Source of the DNA: Sulfitobacter sp.
Lineage (GTDB): Bacteria > Pseudomonadota > Alphaproteobacteria > Rhodobacterales > Rhodobacteraceae
NCBI GenBank assembly: GCA_017854855.1
Contig: JAFMGZ010000002.1
Location: 1-44,767 of the forward strand
Length of the DNA stretch: 44,767 nt
Direction: 5' to 3'
In this document: in pieces, positions 7,267 through 16,857 of the stretch
Layout: the number at the start of each line of letters is the position of its first letter
Position numbering within the stretch: position 1 is the first letter of the stretch
Notes under the pieces: generated by a model
Seen by the model: the letters and a program-made list of their open reading frames with translations, nothing else
The model's database searches: none
Told to the model about the DNA's origin: nothing
Position numbers and translations under genes: made by a program

Positions 7267-10185
7267 TCATCCCAATTCAGCCACGGCCGCATCACAGCGC
7301 CCGCACACAGCCGCATGACCATGCGTGCCAACATCCGGCAGCACTTTCCAGCAGCGCGCGCATTTCTCGCCTTCCGCTTTTGCAAAGACGACGGCAACGC
7401 CATCGACCTCAGGCATGCGGAATGCATCTTCGGGGGCGGCATCACCAGACACGGTGATATCCGACGTAATGGTCACATCCTCAAAGGATACGCTCTCAAG
7501 CGCCGCACGCTGTGCAGGGTCTGCGACATAGATGGTCGGAGCCGCCTCCAGCGACGCGCCAATCACCTTCTCAACCCGCTGCACCTCCAACGCCGAAGTC
7601 ACGACACGGCGCGCCGCACGAACCTTGGCCCATTTCGCCGCCAGTTCCGCATCAAGCCAGGCGGCTGGCGTCTGGGGCATATCCGTCAGATGCACGGAAC
7701 TGTCGTCCCCCGGGAACCGCTCCAACCAGACCTCTTCCATGGTGAATACCAAAACCGGGGCCAGCCAGGTCGTCAAACGGTGAAACAGGATATCCAGAAC
7801 AGACCGCGCCGCCCGACGCCGCTGCGTATCGCCATCACAATAAAGCGCATCTTTGCGAATATCGAAATAGAACGCGCTCAGATCGACCGTGGCAAAGGTA
7901 AAGACAGCCTGGAACACCCCCTGAAAGTCGAACTTGGCATAGCCCTCGCGCACCACCTGGTCCAATTCTGCCACACGGTGCAGCACCCAACGCTCCAGCT
8001 CGGGCATATCCGCCGGTTCAACCCGGTCCGCCTGCGTGAAATCACTCAGCGCGCCCAGCATATAACGCATCGTATTGCGCAAGCGGCGATAACTGTCCGC
8101 AACCCCCTTGAGGATCTCATCCCCGATGCGCTGATCGGCGGTATAATCCGCCTGCGCCACCCACAGCCGCAGGATATCCGCGCCATATTGCTGGATGATC
8201 TTTTCCGGCACGATGGTATTGCCGATGGATTTTGACATCTTCATGCCCTTGGCATCCAGTGTGAAACCATGGGTCACCACATTGCGGTAGGGCGCGCGCC
8301 CATAGGTGCCGCAGGACTGCAACAGCGACGAATGGAACCAACCGCGGTGCTGGTCGGTGCCTTCCATGTAAACATCCGCAATACCGTCTTCGGTGCCATC
8401 CGGACGGTCTCGCAGCGTAAAGGCATGGGTCGATCCGGAATCGAACCACACATCCAGAATATCCATGACCTGATCATAGTCATCCGGATTCACGATCCCG
8501 CCCAGGAAACGTTCCTTGGCACCGTCCTCATACCAGGCATCGGCACCTTCAACCTCAAAGGCCTCGACGATCCGCTGATTGACCTGCGGGTTGCGCAGCA
8601 AGAAGTCCGCATCGGTCGGCAAAAGCCCCTTGCGCGTGAAACAGGTCAGCGGCACGCCCCAGGCCCGCTGACGTGACAACACCCAATCGGGCCGCGCCTC
8701 CATCATCGCATACAACCGGTTACGCCCCGATTTCGGGGTCCAGTTCACATTGTCGATCTCGGTCAATGCGCGCTCTCGGATGGTCTTGCCATGCTGATCC
8801 TGCCCATCACCCACAACCTTGTCGATCGCCGCGAACCACTGCGGCGTATTGCGGTAGATCACCGGTGCCTTGGAGCGCCATGAATGCGGGTAAGAGTGTT
8901 TGATCTTGCCGCGCGCCAGCAAACCGCCGACCTCCACCAGCTTGTCAATCACCGCGGCATTGGCATTGCCCTCCTTGCCATTCGGCTTCAGGATCGCCTT
9001 GCCACCAAAGAACGGCAGATCATCGCGGTACCGCCCATCGGGATTGACGTTATAGGTGATGACCTGCTCCAGCATCCCCAGATCCCGGTAAAGGTCATAT
9101 TCCTCTAACCCGTGGCTGGGCGCACAATGCACAAACCCCGTCCCTTCGGTATCGGTCACAAACTCAGCGGCACGGAAATCACGCAGATCGTCCCATTCAC
9201 CATTGCCACCCTCGGCATCCGCCAATGGATGCTTCAAGGACAGGCCTGCCAACTCATCCGCTGGCACATCCCGTAGCCGGGTCCACATAGCTTCCTCAAG
9301 GCGCGCGCGGCCCAGCACATCCGCCGCCAGATTATCCGCCAGCAGATATCTGTCCCCGACATGCGCCCAGCATTCATCCGGTGCCTGCGTCACCTCATAA
9401 AGACCATAAGAAATGCCCTCGCCGTAAACCACGGCCTTGTTTGACGGCATCGTCCAAGGGGTCGTGGTCCAGATCACCACCTGGGCCCCCTCAAGCTCAC
9501 CACCACCGACAACCTTGAACTTCACCCATACGGTAAAGCTTTCCTTGTCGTGGTACTCCACCTCCGCCTCGGCCAGGGCGGTCTGCTCAACCGGCGACCA
9601 CATAACCGGCTTTGACCCCTGATACAGCGTCCCGTTCATCAGGAATTTCATGAATTCCTCGGCAATCACGCGCTCTGCATGAAAATCCATGGTCAGATAG
9701 GGATCAGCCCAATTGCCCGTGATGCCCAGACGCTTGAACTCATCGCGCTGGATATCGACCCAACCGGCGGCAAAGTTGCGGCACTCCGCGCGGAATTCAT
9801 TGATCGGAACCTGGTCCTTGTCGCGGCCCTTCTTGCGGTATTGCTCCTCGATCTTCCACTCGATGGGCAGACCGTGACAATCCCAACCCGGAATATAGCG
9901 TGCATCATACCCCATCATCTGGTGCGACCGCACGATCATATCCTTGATGGTCTTGTTCAGCGCATGCCCGATGTGCAAATGCCCGTTGGCATAGGGCGGC
10001 CCGTCATGCAGCGTAAAGACCTCGCGCCCTTCCTTCTCACGCAACCGGTCATAAACCCCGATCTTCTCCCAGCGCGCCAGCCACTCGGGCTCGCGCTTGG
10101 GCAGCCCCGCGCGCATGGGAAAATCGGTCTTGGGCAGGTTCAGCGTGGATTTATAGTCAAGTGTTTCAGGCGTATCGGCGCACAT
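7267..10185 (-). CDS. ileS: Isoleucyl-tRNA synthetase
   Basis: This 972-residue class I synthetase has HIGH at 71-74 (HLHIGHALNK) and KMSKS in the later GMKMSKSIGNT. The editing domain carries WTTTPWTMPSN, and the C-terminal zinc site has CARCW and CGRC. All domains are present and in order. It charges tRNA-Ile with isoleucine in the cytoplasm and edits valine. The start at 10185 (MCADTPETLDYKSTLNLP) fits the bacterial family; an upstream ATG 14 codons earlier is less likely. It reads as a single gene with a hairpin directly after its stop. Confidence 0.97.
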   Translation of the reverse strand: MCADTPETLDYKSTLNLPKTDFPMRAGLPKREPEWLARWEKIGVYDRLREKEGREVFTLHDGPPYANGHLHIGHALNKTIKDMIVRSHQMMGYDARYIPGWDCHGLPIEWKIEEQYRKKGRDKDQVPINEFRAECRNFAAGWVDIQRDEFKRLGITGNWADPYLTMDFHAERVIAEEFMKFLMNGTLYQGSKPVMWSPVEQTALAEAEVEYHDKESFTVWVKFKVVGGGELEGAQVVIWTTTPWTMPSNKAVVYGEGISYGLYEVTQAPDECWAHVGDRYLLADNLAADVLGRARLEEAMWTRLRDVPADELAGLSLKHPLADAEGGNGEWDDLRDFRAAEFVTDTEGTGFVHCAPSHGLEEYDLYRDLGMLEQVITYNVNPDGRYRDDLPFFGGKAILKPNGKEGNANAAVIDKLVEVGGLLARGKIKHSYPHSWRSKAPVIYRNTPQWFAAIDKVVGDGQDQHGKTIRERALTEIDNVNWTPKSGRNRLYAMMEARPDWVLSRQRAWGVPLTCFTRKGLLPTDADFLLRNPQVNQRIVEAFEVEGADAWYEDGAKERFLGGIVNPDDYDQVMDILDVWFDSGSTHAFTLRDRPDGTEDGIADVYMEGTDQHRGWFHSSLLQSCGTYGRAPYRNVVTHGFTLDAKGMKMSKSIGNTIVPEKIIQQYGADILRLWVAQADYTADQRIGDEILKGVADSYRRLRNTMRYMLGALSDFTQADRVEPADMPELERWVLHRVAELDQVVREGYAKFDFQGVFQAVFTFATVDLSAFYFDIRKDALYCDGDTQRRRAARSVLDILFHRLTTWLAPVLVFTMEEVWLERFPGDDSSVHLTDMPQTPAAWLDAELAAKWAKVRAARRVVTSALEVQRVEKVIGASLEAAPTIYVADPAQRAALESVSFEDVTITSDITVSGDAAPEDAFRMPEVDGVAVVFAKAEGEKCARCWKVLPDVGTHGHAAVCGRCDAAVAELG

Positions 10186-10463
10186 CAGTCGCGTCCTTCG
10201 GAAAATATGGGGAATGTTCAGGTTCAAACGATGCGATCAGATCAAGCACCTTTGCCCGGCGTCTCACTGTATCAGAGCGCCGGGGATATAATTCGAATAA
10301 TGATCAGGCACAGCTGTCTCATGACCTGCTTATAGGCTTGCCGTTACAGCCCCACAAGCCCCTCCTCTTTTTGGCTCCAAATCCCTCGGAGCGCGAGGCT
10401 GGCCTCGCCAATTTTGCCCTGCAAAATCAATCAATCATGTGCAGGCTTGCCTGCTCCTTTGGC
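10186..10463. other. Intergenic region upstream of ileS with a dispersed motif
   Basis: Both neighbours are on the minus strand. The region should hold the ileS promoter and the end of the ycjF transcript. It contains one copy of the CTCTTTTTGGC motif at 10365-10387, followed by a GC-rich stretch with GCGAGGCTGGCCTCGC. No T-box leader structure or small gene was recognised. Confidence 0.5.
10365..10387 (+). repeat. Dispersed motif copy 1 (CTCTTTTTGGCTCCAAATC)
   Basis: This sequence matches copies at 16836-16856 (reverse), 34046-34069 and 41549-41571. It is intergenic, downstream of ycjF, and followed by an inverted repeat, as is the copy at 41549. Confidence 0.6.
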
Positions 10464-11462
10464 TCACCCTTTGCCAAATAGACCGCCCAAAGACCGCTTG
10501 ATGATGTCGCGAACCTTTGGCCGTTTCAGCGCCGCAAAGGGCAGCGGGCGGCATACTTCGATCGCGGCCAGGCCCACGCGCGCGGTCAAGGCACCGTTGA
10601 CCAGTCCCTCTCCAAAGCGCCGGCTCAGCTTGCCAATGATCGTCCCCCCCAATACCGGCTCCAGCAGATCGTCCCCTACGGCCACGGCACCCGTGGCCAC
10701 CATATGCGACAGCACAGCGCGGGTCAGACGCCAGGATCCGAAAAATCCGGACCGCCCGCCATAGATTTCGGCGATCCGCCGGATCATCCGCAAATTCGCC
10801 GTCAGCGCCGCGGCCACATCCGCCAGCGCCAGAGGCACCAGCGCGGTCACCGTGGCCACCTGGCGGGCGGCCGCTTCGATCTCGCGGCTTGCCGCCACGT
10901 CCAACGGGCCCAGCAGCTCCGTCTCGGCCAGATGCAACAGACCCTGCGCATCCAGTTGATCGGCGCGCAATTCCGCCAGACGATCCCGCGCCCAGCGCAT
11001 CTCTTCGCGCCCCCTGTACAAGGCCGCCAACCGGTCCGTGACACCCCGTGCCGCAGCCAGATCCTGATGCGCCAGCGCCTCGGCCGCAGCATGGCGCAGC
11101 CCGTCCAGCCGCGCCAATCGCCCAAAGGCTGCCATCTCGCGCAGCCCCAGCAACCCCAGAACCAGCAAGAACGCCCCGATCAAGACCGTCAGGCCAAGCC
11201 CCAGCAGCGGATAGAGCGCCATCAGGTTCGCCACGAATTGCCATGCGGTGATAGAAACAACAGCACCGATCAACGCCGAGGCCAGCCACCAGAACAGCCG
11301 TCCCAGCAACGACGGCTTGCGCGCCGCCAGCCTTGCCGCCATCTGCATGGCCTGTCCCTGGGGTACAGGTTCCAGCACATCAGGCACCGGCGGTGCCTCG
11401 GCGACCTGCGGCGGCGGGGCTGCCTCTTGCTCAAGATCGAATAGGACCGGGCCTTTTGCCAT
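10464..11462 (-). CDS. ycjF: YcjF-like membrane protein (TIGR01620/DUF697)
   Basis: This 332-residue protein has a proline-rich N-terminus, two hydrophobic segments around residues 55-105, and a C-terminal DUF697-type region with GDDLLEPVLGGTIIGKLSRRFGEGLVNG. E. coli YcjF is paired with the GTPase-like YcjX and associated with the phage-shock response; its molecular role is unknown. The start at 11462 overlaps the stop of the GNAT gene (ATGA). The three genes ycjX, GNAT and ycjF are one overlapping operon. Confidence 0.85.
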   Translation of the reverse strand: MAKGPVLFDLEQEAAPPPQVAEAPPVPDVLEPVPQGQAMQMAARLAARKPSLLGRLFWWLASALIGAVVSITAWQFVANLMALYPLLGLGLTVLIGAFLLVLGLLGLREMAAFGRLARLDGLRHAAAEALAHQDLAAARGVTDRLAALYRGREEMRWARDRLAELRADQLDAQGLLHLAETELLGPLDVAASREIEAAARQVATVTALVPLALADVAAALTANLRMIRRIAEIYGGRSGFFGSWRLTRAVLSHMVATGAVAVGDDLLEPVLGGTIIGKLSRRFGEGLVNGALTARVGLAAIEVCRPLPFAALKRPKVRDIIKRSLGGLFGKG

Positions 11463-11920
11463 CAGATTGCCTTTCGTTGCCATTCATAGCGGATATCGGG
11501 CAGACCCTCGTCATTGCCCTGCCCATCACTGCCCTGCCCGTCACTGCGCGCGACCTCGGCAAACCCGTGCCTGAGGTAGAAGGCCTGCGCGGGACTGTTG
11601 GCCTGAAAGGTCCAAAGCACCAGCCGGTCCTGACCTTGTTTGAGATGCTCCAGCAAAGCGGTGCCAACCCCCTGCCCCCTTGCCGACCCGGCCACATAAA
11701 GCGCATCCAGATCGCAGCCGTCATTGGCGGCAAAGCCCACCACGACGCCGTGCCTCTGTGCAACCGTCACCCAACCGCGCGCGATCAAGATACCGGCATG
11801 CGCCACATCTTCTGCCCGCGTATGCAAGCGCGGCATCCAGTCGGTGGTGTCGATGAACTCTGACAAGATCGCGCCGACCTTGCCCGCATCGGTGGATCGC
11901 GCCGCGCGCAGCTGTGTCAC
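11462..11920 (-). CDS. GNAT family N-acetyltransferase
   Basis: This 152-residue protein has the GNAT core. The acetyl-CoA loop is SARGQGVGTALL, preceded by the strand DLDALYVAG and followed by LWTFQANSPAQAFYLRHGF, which is motif B. Substrate unknown. The GTG start at 11920 is chosen because it overlaps the ycjX stop (GTGA) and gives a family-length protein; longer open frame upstream is ycjX in another frame. The C-terminus has an odd Ser/Asp/Gly repeat (SDGQGSDGQGND) encoded by a short tandem repeat. Its place inside the ycjX-ycjF pair suggests a shared process, but this is inference. Confidence 0.85.
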   Translation of the reverse strand: MTQLRAARSTDAGKVGAILSEFIDTTDWMPRLHTRAEDVAHAGILIARGWVTVAQRHGVVVGFAANDGCDLDALYVAGSARGQGVGTALLEHLKQGQDRLVLWTFQANSPAQAFYLRHGFAEVARSDGQGSDGQGNDEGLPDIRYEWQRKAI

Positions 11921-13332
11921 AACCGGTCTCCGAACAGGAATTCGGCAGCCCGGTCCAGCCGGATATGCGGCGGGCCGTCGCCCGGCCGCAGCACCAAGGG
12001 TGCCGGCGCAAACCGCATGACCTCGTAATCCTGATCCAGCCATTTCTCGGCACCCTGCCGCGCAGGATTTAGCAGATGCGCCGGATCATCTGGCAAATCC
12101 CCTGGATAAAGTGCGGCGTCCTTGCCGGTCTCCAGCAGCCTGCCGCGCACCACGTTCAGCGCGCTGCCCTCGTGCTGCATCACCGCCTCTGTGGTGGCGC
12201 GCAGCGATGCGATGGCCATGGCCGCCGTCCCCGCCCCGGCATATTGCGCCCGGTCCCGCGCCTCGCGGGTCAGGGCCTCCATGATCGCGGTCAGCTTGCC
12301 ATGTTGGGTGTGGTGCAGGTGATCGGCCTTGGTGGCGGCAAACAAGATTTTCTCAACCCGCCTGCCCCCCAGCAGATTGACCAGAAAGGAATTTCTACCC
12401 GGCCTGAACGCGCTCAGGGTCTCGCTCATGGCATGGCGCAAATCCTCGACCGCCTGCGGGCCCTGATGGATCGCCCCCAAGGCATCCACCAGCACCACCT
12501 GCCGGTCAATCCGGGCAAAGTGATCGCGAAAGAAAGGTTTGACCACGCGGTCCTTATAGGCCTCGAACCGCCGCGCCATTTCACGGTGCAGGCTGCCCCG
12601 CCCCGAAGGGCCCTCAACCGGAATGGGCGCAAAGGTCAGCACAGGGGACCCCGCCAGATCACCGGGCAACAAGAACCGCCCCGGCGTGCAATCCGAAAAT
12701 CCTTCGGCGCGGGCGTTTTGCAGATAGCTGGCAAATCGTCCGGCCAGATCCTGCGCCAGCGGCTCATCATGTGGCGCGGTCGCATCGATCTTTTGCGCCA
12801 GCGCCATGAAATCCTGTGCCGAACTGCGGCCCTTGATGCGCGCCAACGTCTGTGATGCCCATTGTTCGAATGTGACGTCCAGCAATCCCAGATCCAGCAG
12901 CCATTCCCCGGGATAATCCACGATATCCAGATGCACCGTGCGCGGCCCCTGCAAACCCGACAGCAGCCCCGTTGGCCGCACCTTGAGCGACAGCCGCAGT
13001 TCCGAAATGGCCCGCGTGCTGTCGGGCCAATGCGGCGCGGTGCCGGTCAAGGCCGCCAGATGCGCCTCATATTCAAAACGCGGCAGGGTATCATTGGGTT
13101 GCGGCTGCAAGAACGCCGCCTCGATCCGACCTTCACGCGCGGCCAGCAGCCCCGGCATCCGGCCGCGATCCAGCATATTGGCAACCAGTGAGGTGATGAA
13201 CACCGTCTTGCCCGACCGCGCCAGACCGGTAACGCCCAGCCGGATCACAGGTTCAAGAAACGTCTCAGACAGGGTGTCCTGAACCGCCTCAACCTGACGC
13301 CAAATGCCATCGGCAATGCTCGTGATGACCAA
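11917..13332 (-). CDS. ycjX: YcjX family ATP/GTP-binding protein
   Basis: This 471-residue protein has a P-loop, GLARSGKT at about 36-43, and the Walker B-like DIVDYPGEWLLDL, both hallmarks of the YcjX/DUF463 family. Later motifs include VLVDALGAIHQG and LFAATKADHLHHTQH, the latter giving the TKAD base-specificity motif. Function is not established; the E. coli homologue is in the phage-shock regulon. The start is uncertain: an ATG at 13425 overlaps the divergent truA start, while a TTG at 13332 preceded by GAGAAGG gives the usual family length (E. coli 465 aa) and is used here. Confidence 0.88.
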   Translation of the reverse strand: MVITSIADGIWRQVEAVQDTLSETFLEPVIRLGVTGLARSGKTVFITSLVANMLDRGRMPGLLAAREGRIEAAFLQPQPNDTLPRFEYEAHLAALTGTAPHWPDSTRAISELRLSLKVRPTGLLSGLQGPRTVHLDIVDYPGEWLLDLGLLDVTFEQWASQTLARIKGRSSAQDFMALAQKIDATAPHDEPLAQDLAGRFASYLQNARAEGFSDCTPGRFLLPGDLAGSPVLTFAPIPVEGPSGRGSLHREMARRFEAYKDRVVKPFFRDHFARIDRQVVLVDALGAIHQGPQAVEDLRHAMSETLSAFRPGRNSFLVNLLGGRRVEKILFAATKADHLHHTQHGKLTAIMEALTREARDRAQYAGAGTAAMAIASLRATTEAVMQHEGSALNVVRGRLLETGKDAALYPGDLPDDPAHLLNPARQGAEKWLDQDYEVMRFAPAPLVLRPGDGPPHIRLDRAAEFLFGDRL

Positions 13333-13423
13333 AACTGCGCCCGCCTTCTCGTCTGCTTTGGGGTAACATAGGGACGCCCCATGGGGATTGCCAGATGTCT
13401 GCCCAGAGGTTAGAGCGCGGGCC

Positions 13424-14191
13424 ATGCATCGCTATGCCTTGAAAATCGAATACCATGGGGCCCCTTTCGTGGGCTGGCAGCGCCAGGTCGGACTGCAGTC
13501 CGTACAGGGCGCGATAGAGGACGCCCTGGCGAAACTGGAACCGCGGGTTCACAATATTGCCGCTGCAGGGCGCACCGATGCAGGCGTGCACGGGCTGGGC
13601 CAGGTTGCACATTGCGACATGGAACGCGCATGGGACCCTTTCCGTTTGTCGGAGGCGCTGAATTACCATCTGAAACCGAAACCCGTCGCGATCACCGCCT
13701 GCGCCGCCGTTGCGGATGATTTTCACGCAAGGTTTTCGGCGCAGGAACGGCGCTATCTGTTTCGCATCCTCAGCAGACGCGCGCCCGCGACCCATCAAGA
13801 GGGGCTGGTCTGGCAGGTCAAATACGATCTGGACGTCGCGGCCATGCAAAAAGCTGCGGACTACCTGATCGGCAAACATGACTTCACGACCTTTCGGTCC
13901 ACCATCTGTCAGGCGGAAAGCCCGGTCAAAACGCTGGACCATCTCAGCATCAGCCAAGTGCAAACCCTTGGCGGGACCGAATACCATTTCGACGTGCGCG
14001 CCAGGTCGTTCCTGCACAATCAGGTCCGCAGTTTTGTAGGCTCGCTGGAACGCGTCGGCACCGGATCATGGACCCCCCAAGACATGCGATCCGCACTTGA
14101 GGCACAAGATCGCGCCGCCTGCGGCCCGGTGTGCCCGCCACAGGGGCTGTACCTGGCGCATGTTGTCTATCCATCAGACCCCTTTGCCTGA
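13424..14191 (+). CDS. truA: tRNA pseudouridine synthase A
   Basis: This 255-residue protein has the catalytic motif GRTDAGVHG with Asp52 and the usual TruA start [20 protein letters not shown]. The later [11 protein letters not shown] is also conserved. TruA makes pseudouridine at positions 38-40 of tRNA anticodon arms. The start at 13424 matches the family N-terminus. It is divergent from ycjX, leaving about 90 nt for both promoters if ycjX starts at 13332. No partner gene follows directly. Confidence 0.95.
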   Translation: MHRYALKIEYHGAPFVGWQRQVGLQSVQGAIEDALAKLEPRVHNIAAAGRTDAGVHGLGQVAHCDMERAWDPFRLSEALNYHLKPKPVAITACAAVADDFHARFSAQERRYLFRILSRRAPATHQEGLVWQVKYDLDVAAMQKAADYLIGKHDFTTFRSTICQAESPVKTLDHLSISQVQTLGGTEYHFDVRARSFLHNQVRSFVGSLERVGTGSWTPQDMRSALEAQDRAACGPVCPPQGLYLAHVVYPSDPFA

Positions 14192-14294
14192 AAGATGGAT
14201 TGGCCCCGCCCGGTAGGCATGCCAGGCATCGCGGCATGCCACAAACACCATCTGCCCGGCCTCATGCAGATTGTGTATTTGGCCGCAATTTCCC

Positions 14295-14360
14295 CGCCTC
14301 TTGAAAAACGAATCACTGAGACTTATACTAACTATCCAGATTGACTGATAAAAAGAGGCG
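14295..14360 (+). promoter_or_regulatory. Inverted repeat overlapping the Nudix gene ribosome binding site
   Basis: CGCCTCTT (14295-14302) is the exact complement of AAGAGGCG (14353-14360). The second arm contains the only plausible Shine-Dalgarno sequence (AGAGG), about 11 nt before the GTG at 14370. If paired in mRNA, the 50-nt loop structure would hide the binding site. No experimental class was recognised. Confidence 0.4.
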
Positions 14361-14369
14361 CAGCAGCAA

Positions 14370-14828
14370 GTGATCCACGTTTTGAAACGTGCCTGGGCAG
14401 ATTATGTCTTGCCCTTTAGAACCCGTTCGAAACGGGTTCAGGTGGCTGCGCTGTGCTACAAGATGACCGATGACGGCATGAAGGTCCTGCTGATCACCAG
14501 CCGGGGCACCGGGCGCTGGATCGTGCCCAAGGGCTGGCCGATCGAGGGCAAGAACGGACCGGAATCCGCCCTTCAGGAAGCATGGGAAGAAGCAGGCGTC
14601 AGCCGGGCGGATATCGAGGAAGAGCCGATGGGCTATTACGATTATGCCAAGGGCCTCGACAACGGTCTGTCGATCCCGATCGAGGCGCAGGTTTATATGA
14701 CGCGGGTGCGCGAACTGAAATCCGCCTATCCCGAAGTAGACCAGCGCGAGCGCAGATGGTTCACCCCCGCCGAGGCCGCAGATCTGGTGGACGAACCGGA
14801 CCTGAAGGCCATTTTGCGATCGCTTTGA
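14370..14828 (+). CDS. Nudix hydrolase (diphosphoinositol-polyphosphate-type)
   Basis: This 152-residue protein has a Nudix box near residues 55-77: GWPIEGKNGPESALQ then EAWEEAGV. The EAxWEEAG core is kept. The usual Arg before the first Glu is Gln here, and the first Glu of GX5E is Lys, as in several DIPP-like alphaproteobacterial proteins with the PKGWP motif. Nudix enzymes cleave nucleoside diphosphates linked to other groups; the substrate is not predictable. The GTG start at 14370 (MIHVLKRAWADYVLPF) lies after AAGAGG. It is convergent with panE, 19 nt away. Confidence 0.85.
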   Translation: MIHVLKRAWADYVLPFRTRSKRVQVAALCYKMTDDGMKVLLITSRGTGRWIVPKGWPIEGKNGPESALQEAWEEAGVSRADIEEEPMGYYDYAKGLDNGLSIPIEAQVYMTRVRELKSAYPEVDQRERRWFTPAEAADLVDEPDLKAILRSL

Positions 14829-14847
14829 TCCCCTCGCGACCCGGGTT

Positions 14848-15876
14848 TTATCGGCCTGCGGTCAGCTCCGCGCGCAGGGCCTTGGGCGACAGATCTGGCA
14901 ACCCCTCGCCAGCCAGCTCCGCAGTTTGCATGACATCCACCACCATCGCATTGATCGGCGCGGCAAGCCCCAGGGCCGCGGCCCGGCGCAGGACTTCGCC
15001 TTGCAAAGCATCAATCTCCGTCGGGCGCCCCTCCATCAGATCATATGACATTGATGTCCGCGCCTGAGGGTCAATATGCAGCATCCTGGATGCGATGCGG
15101 GTGAACAGGCCGGTGGGCAGGCGCAGCACCCAAGGGATGAGTGAGACCGGCAAAGGTGTCGAGGAGACGGGCCTAATGCCTTGGGCCCGCAAAATGCGCA
15201 GGGCTTCGGCCCATTGATCCGCCATCAAACGACGCCATTGGCGGTCTTGGAGCTGTTGGTACAGCGGCAAACCGCTAAGCGCGTTCAGGGCGTTGGTCAG
15301 GTTCACCAGAAACTTGCCCCATTGAATATTCACGATATCACCGCTTTCGCGGCAATCCATTCCTGAAACGGCAAGGACCTGGGCCAAGGAATGCGGCCCT
15401 GCCTCAATCACGATATCGCCCTCAACGGCGCGGTGGTAACAGCCCTGCCCCATCGGTACGACATTGAATGGCACCATGCCCGCGCGCAGATCACGGCCCG
15501 GCAGTGCCGCGCGCAAGACCTGGGCATTGCCGATCCCGTTTTGCAGGCTGATCACCGTGACATCAGCCGGCGCATGGATATCGATCAGCTTGCCGATGGC
15601 TGCGGTGTCGCGGCTTTTGACGGTGACCAGCACCAGATCGGCCTCTTGCAGGCAAGACGCGTCTTCTGTCACCTGCAGATCATCGGTGCCGATGTTGATC
15701 GCCATGCCATCCAGATCCGTCAGCGTCAGACCGTGACTGCGGATCTCGGCCGCGATGCGCGGCCGCGCCAAAAGCGTGACCCGGCGCCCGCCTGCCGCCA
15801 ACATGCCGCCGATGAAACATCCGATGGACCCGGCCCCCGCAATCACGATATGCGGCGCGTCCTTCGGCAAAGACAT
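14848..15876 (-). CDS. panE: 2-dehydropantoate 2-reductase family protein
   Basis: This 342-residue protein begins with the NAD(P)-binding fold IVIAGAGSIGCFIGG and continues with VTVKSRDT and VISLQNGIGN, the ketopantoate reductase family pattern. WGKFLVNLTNALNAL holds the conserved catalytic Lys and Asn. PanE reduces ketopantoate to pantoate for CoA synthesis. The family also includes paralogues of other function, so the symbol is probable rather than certain. The ATG at 15876 follows the argF stop by one base (TGAAATG), so it is cotranscribed with argF. Confidence 0.82.
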   Translation of the reverse strand: MSLPKDAPHIVIAGAGSIGCFIGGMLAAGGRRVTLLARPRIAAEIRSHGLTLTDLDGMAINIGTDDLQVTEDASCLQEADLVLVTVKSRDTAAIGKLIDIHAPADVTVISLQNGIGNAQVLRAALPGRDLRAGMVPFNVVPMGQGCYHRAVEGDIVIEAGPHSLAQVLAVSGMDCRESGDIVNIQWGKFLVNLTNALNALSGLPLYQQLQDRQWRRLMADQWAEALRILRAQGIRPVSSTPLPVSLIPWVLRLPTGLFTRIASRMLHIDPQARTSMSYDLMEGRPTEIDALQGEVLRRAAALGLAAPINAMVVDVMQTAELAGEGLPDLSPKALRAELTAGR

Positions 15877-15877
15877 T

Positions 15878-16783
15878 TCAGCGTCCAAGACAGTGCCGCA
15901 TGATCGCCTTTTGCGCATGCAGCCGGTTCTCGGCCTCGTCGAAAATCACGGAATGCGGGCCGTCCATCACGGCGCTGGTTGCCTCGTCCTCGCGGTGGGC
16001 AGGCAGGCAATGCATGAACAATGCATCCTGCTTGGCCTTGGCCATCAGCGCCTCGTTGACCTGATAGCCGCGCAGCTGGTTATGCCGCCGTTCGCGCGCG
16101 GATTGGGGGTCATGCATGGACACCCATGTGTCCGTCACCACCAGATCAGCCCCCTGCACCGCGACATTCGGGTCACGCTCTATGGTGTAAAAGCCCTGCA
16201 GCGCAGGCTCGGGGTCCAATGTGGGAGGGCCGGTAAAGGTGAGGTCAAAATCAAACTGCTGTGCGGCATGGGCAAAGCTGGCAAAGACATTGTTGCCATC
16301 TCCCGACCAGACGACCTTTTTGCCCTGGATCGGTCCGTTGTGTTCCTCAAAGGTCATCACATCGGCCATGATCTGGCAGGGATGGCTGCGGTTGGTCAGA
16401 CCGTTGATCACCGGCACCGTGGCATATTCCGCCATATCCAGCAGGGTTTGTTCCTCAAACGTGCGGATCATGATCAGATCGACATAGCGGCTGAGCACAC
16501 GGGCCGTGTCAGCGATGGTTTCGCCATGGCCCAACTGCATGTCGGCCCCTGACAGCACCATGGTCTGTCCACCCATCTGGCGCACGCCCACGTCAAAGGA
16601 CACCCGCGTCCGGGTTGAAGGCTTTTCAAAGATCAACGCCACCATATGGTCCTTGAGCGGCTGATCATCGTCCGGGGCCCCCTTTGGGCGACCGGCACGG
16701 GCGGTTTTCATCGCCATTGCAGTATCGATGATCCCCCGCAGTTCTGCTTTGGAGGTCGTGTTGATATCAAGAAAATGTTTCAT
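15878..16783 (-). CDS. argF: Ornithine carbamoyltransferase
   Basis: This 301-residue protein has the carbamoyl phosphate site FEKPSTRTR (52-60), HPCQ (134-137) and the ornithine site FMHCLPAHR (257-264). Length matches the anabolic enzyme. It converts ornithine and carbamoyl phosphate to citrulline in arginine synthesis. It follows argD on the same strand after a 74-nt spacer holding a hairpin and a dispersed motif; panE follows directly. argD-argF order is common in Rhodobacterales. Confidence 0.97.
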   Translation of the reverse strand: MKHFLDINTTSKAELRGIIDTAMAMKTARAGRPKGAPDDDQPLKDHMVALIFEKPSTRTRVSFDVGVRQMGGQTMVLSGADMQLGHGETIADTARVLSRYVDLIMIRTFEEQTLLDMAEYATVPVINGLTNRSHPCQIMADVMTFEEHNGPIQGKKVVWSGDGNNVFASFAHAAQQFDFDLTFTGPPTLDPEPALQGFYTIERDPNVAVQGADLVVTDTWVSMHDPQSARERRHNQLRGYQVNEALMAKAKQDALFMHCLPAHREDEATSAVMDGPHSVIFDEAENRLHAQKAIMRHCLGR

Positions 16784-16808
16784 CAGTATGCTTTGCTATT
16801 TCACGCGC

Positions 16809-16856
16809 CGCCCTGTGCTGCAGGGCGCGCGCTTAGGTATTTATGGCCAAAAAGAG
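16809..16856 (-). repeat. Dispersed motif copy 2 plus hairpin after argD
   Basis: Read on the minus strand, CTCTTTTTGGCCATAAATACC (16856-16836) starts within 2 nt of the argD stop codon, and is followed by a hairpin with CGCCCTG/CAGGGCG arms around TGCTG. The whole could be a partial terminator between argD and argF. It is copy 2 of the motif seen at 10365, 34046 and 41549. Confidence 0.6.
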
Positions 16857-16857
16857 A

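Noticed and set aside
10186..10463. Possible T-box leader for ileS
   Set aside because: No T-box sequence or specifier stem was found; T-boxes are rare in alphaproteobacteria.
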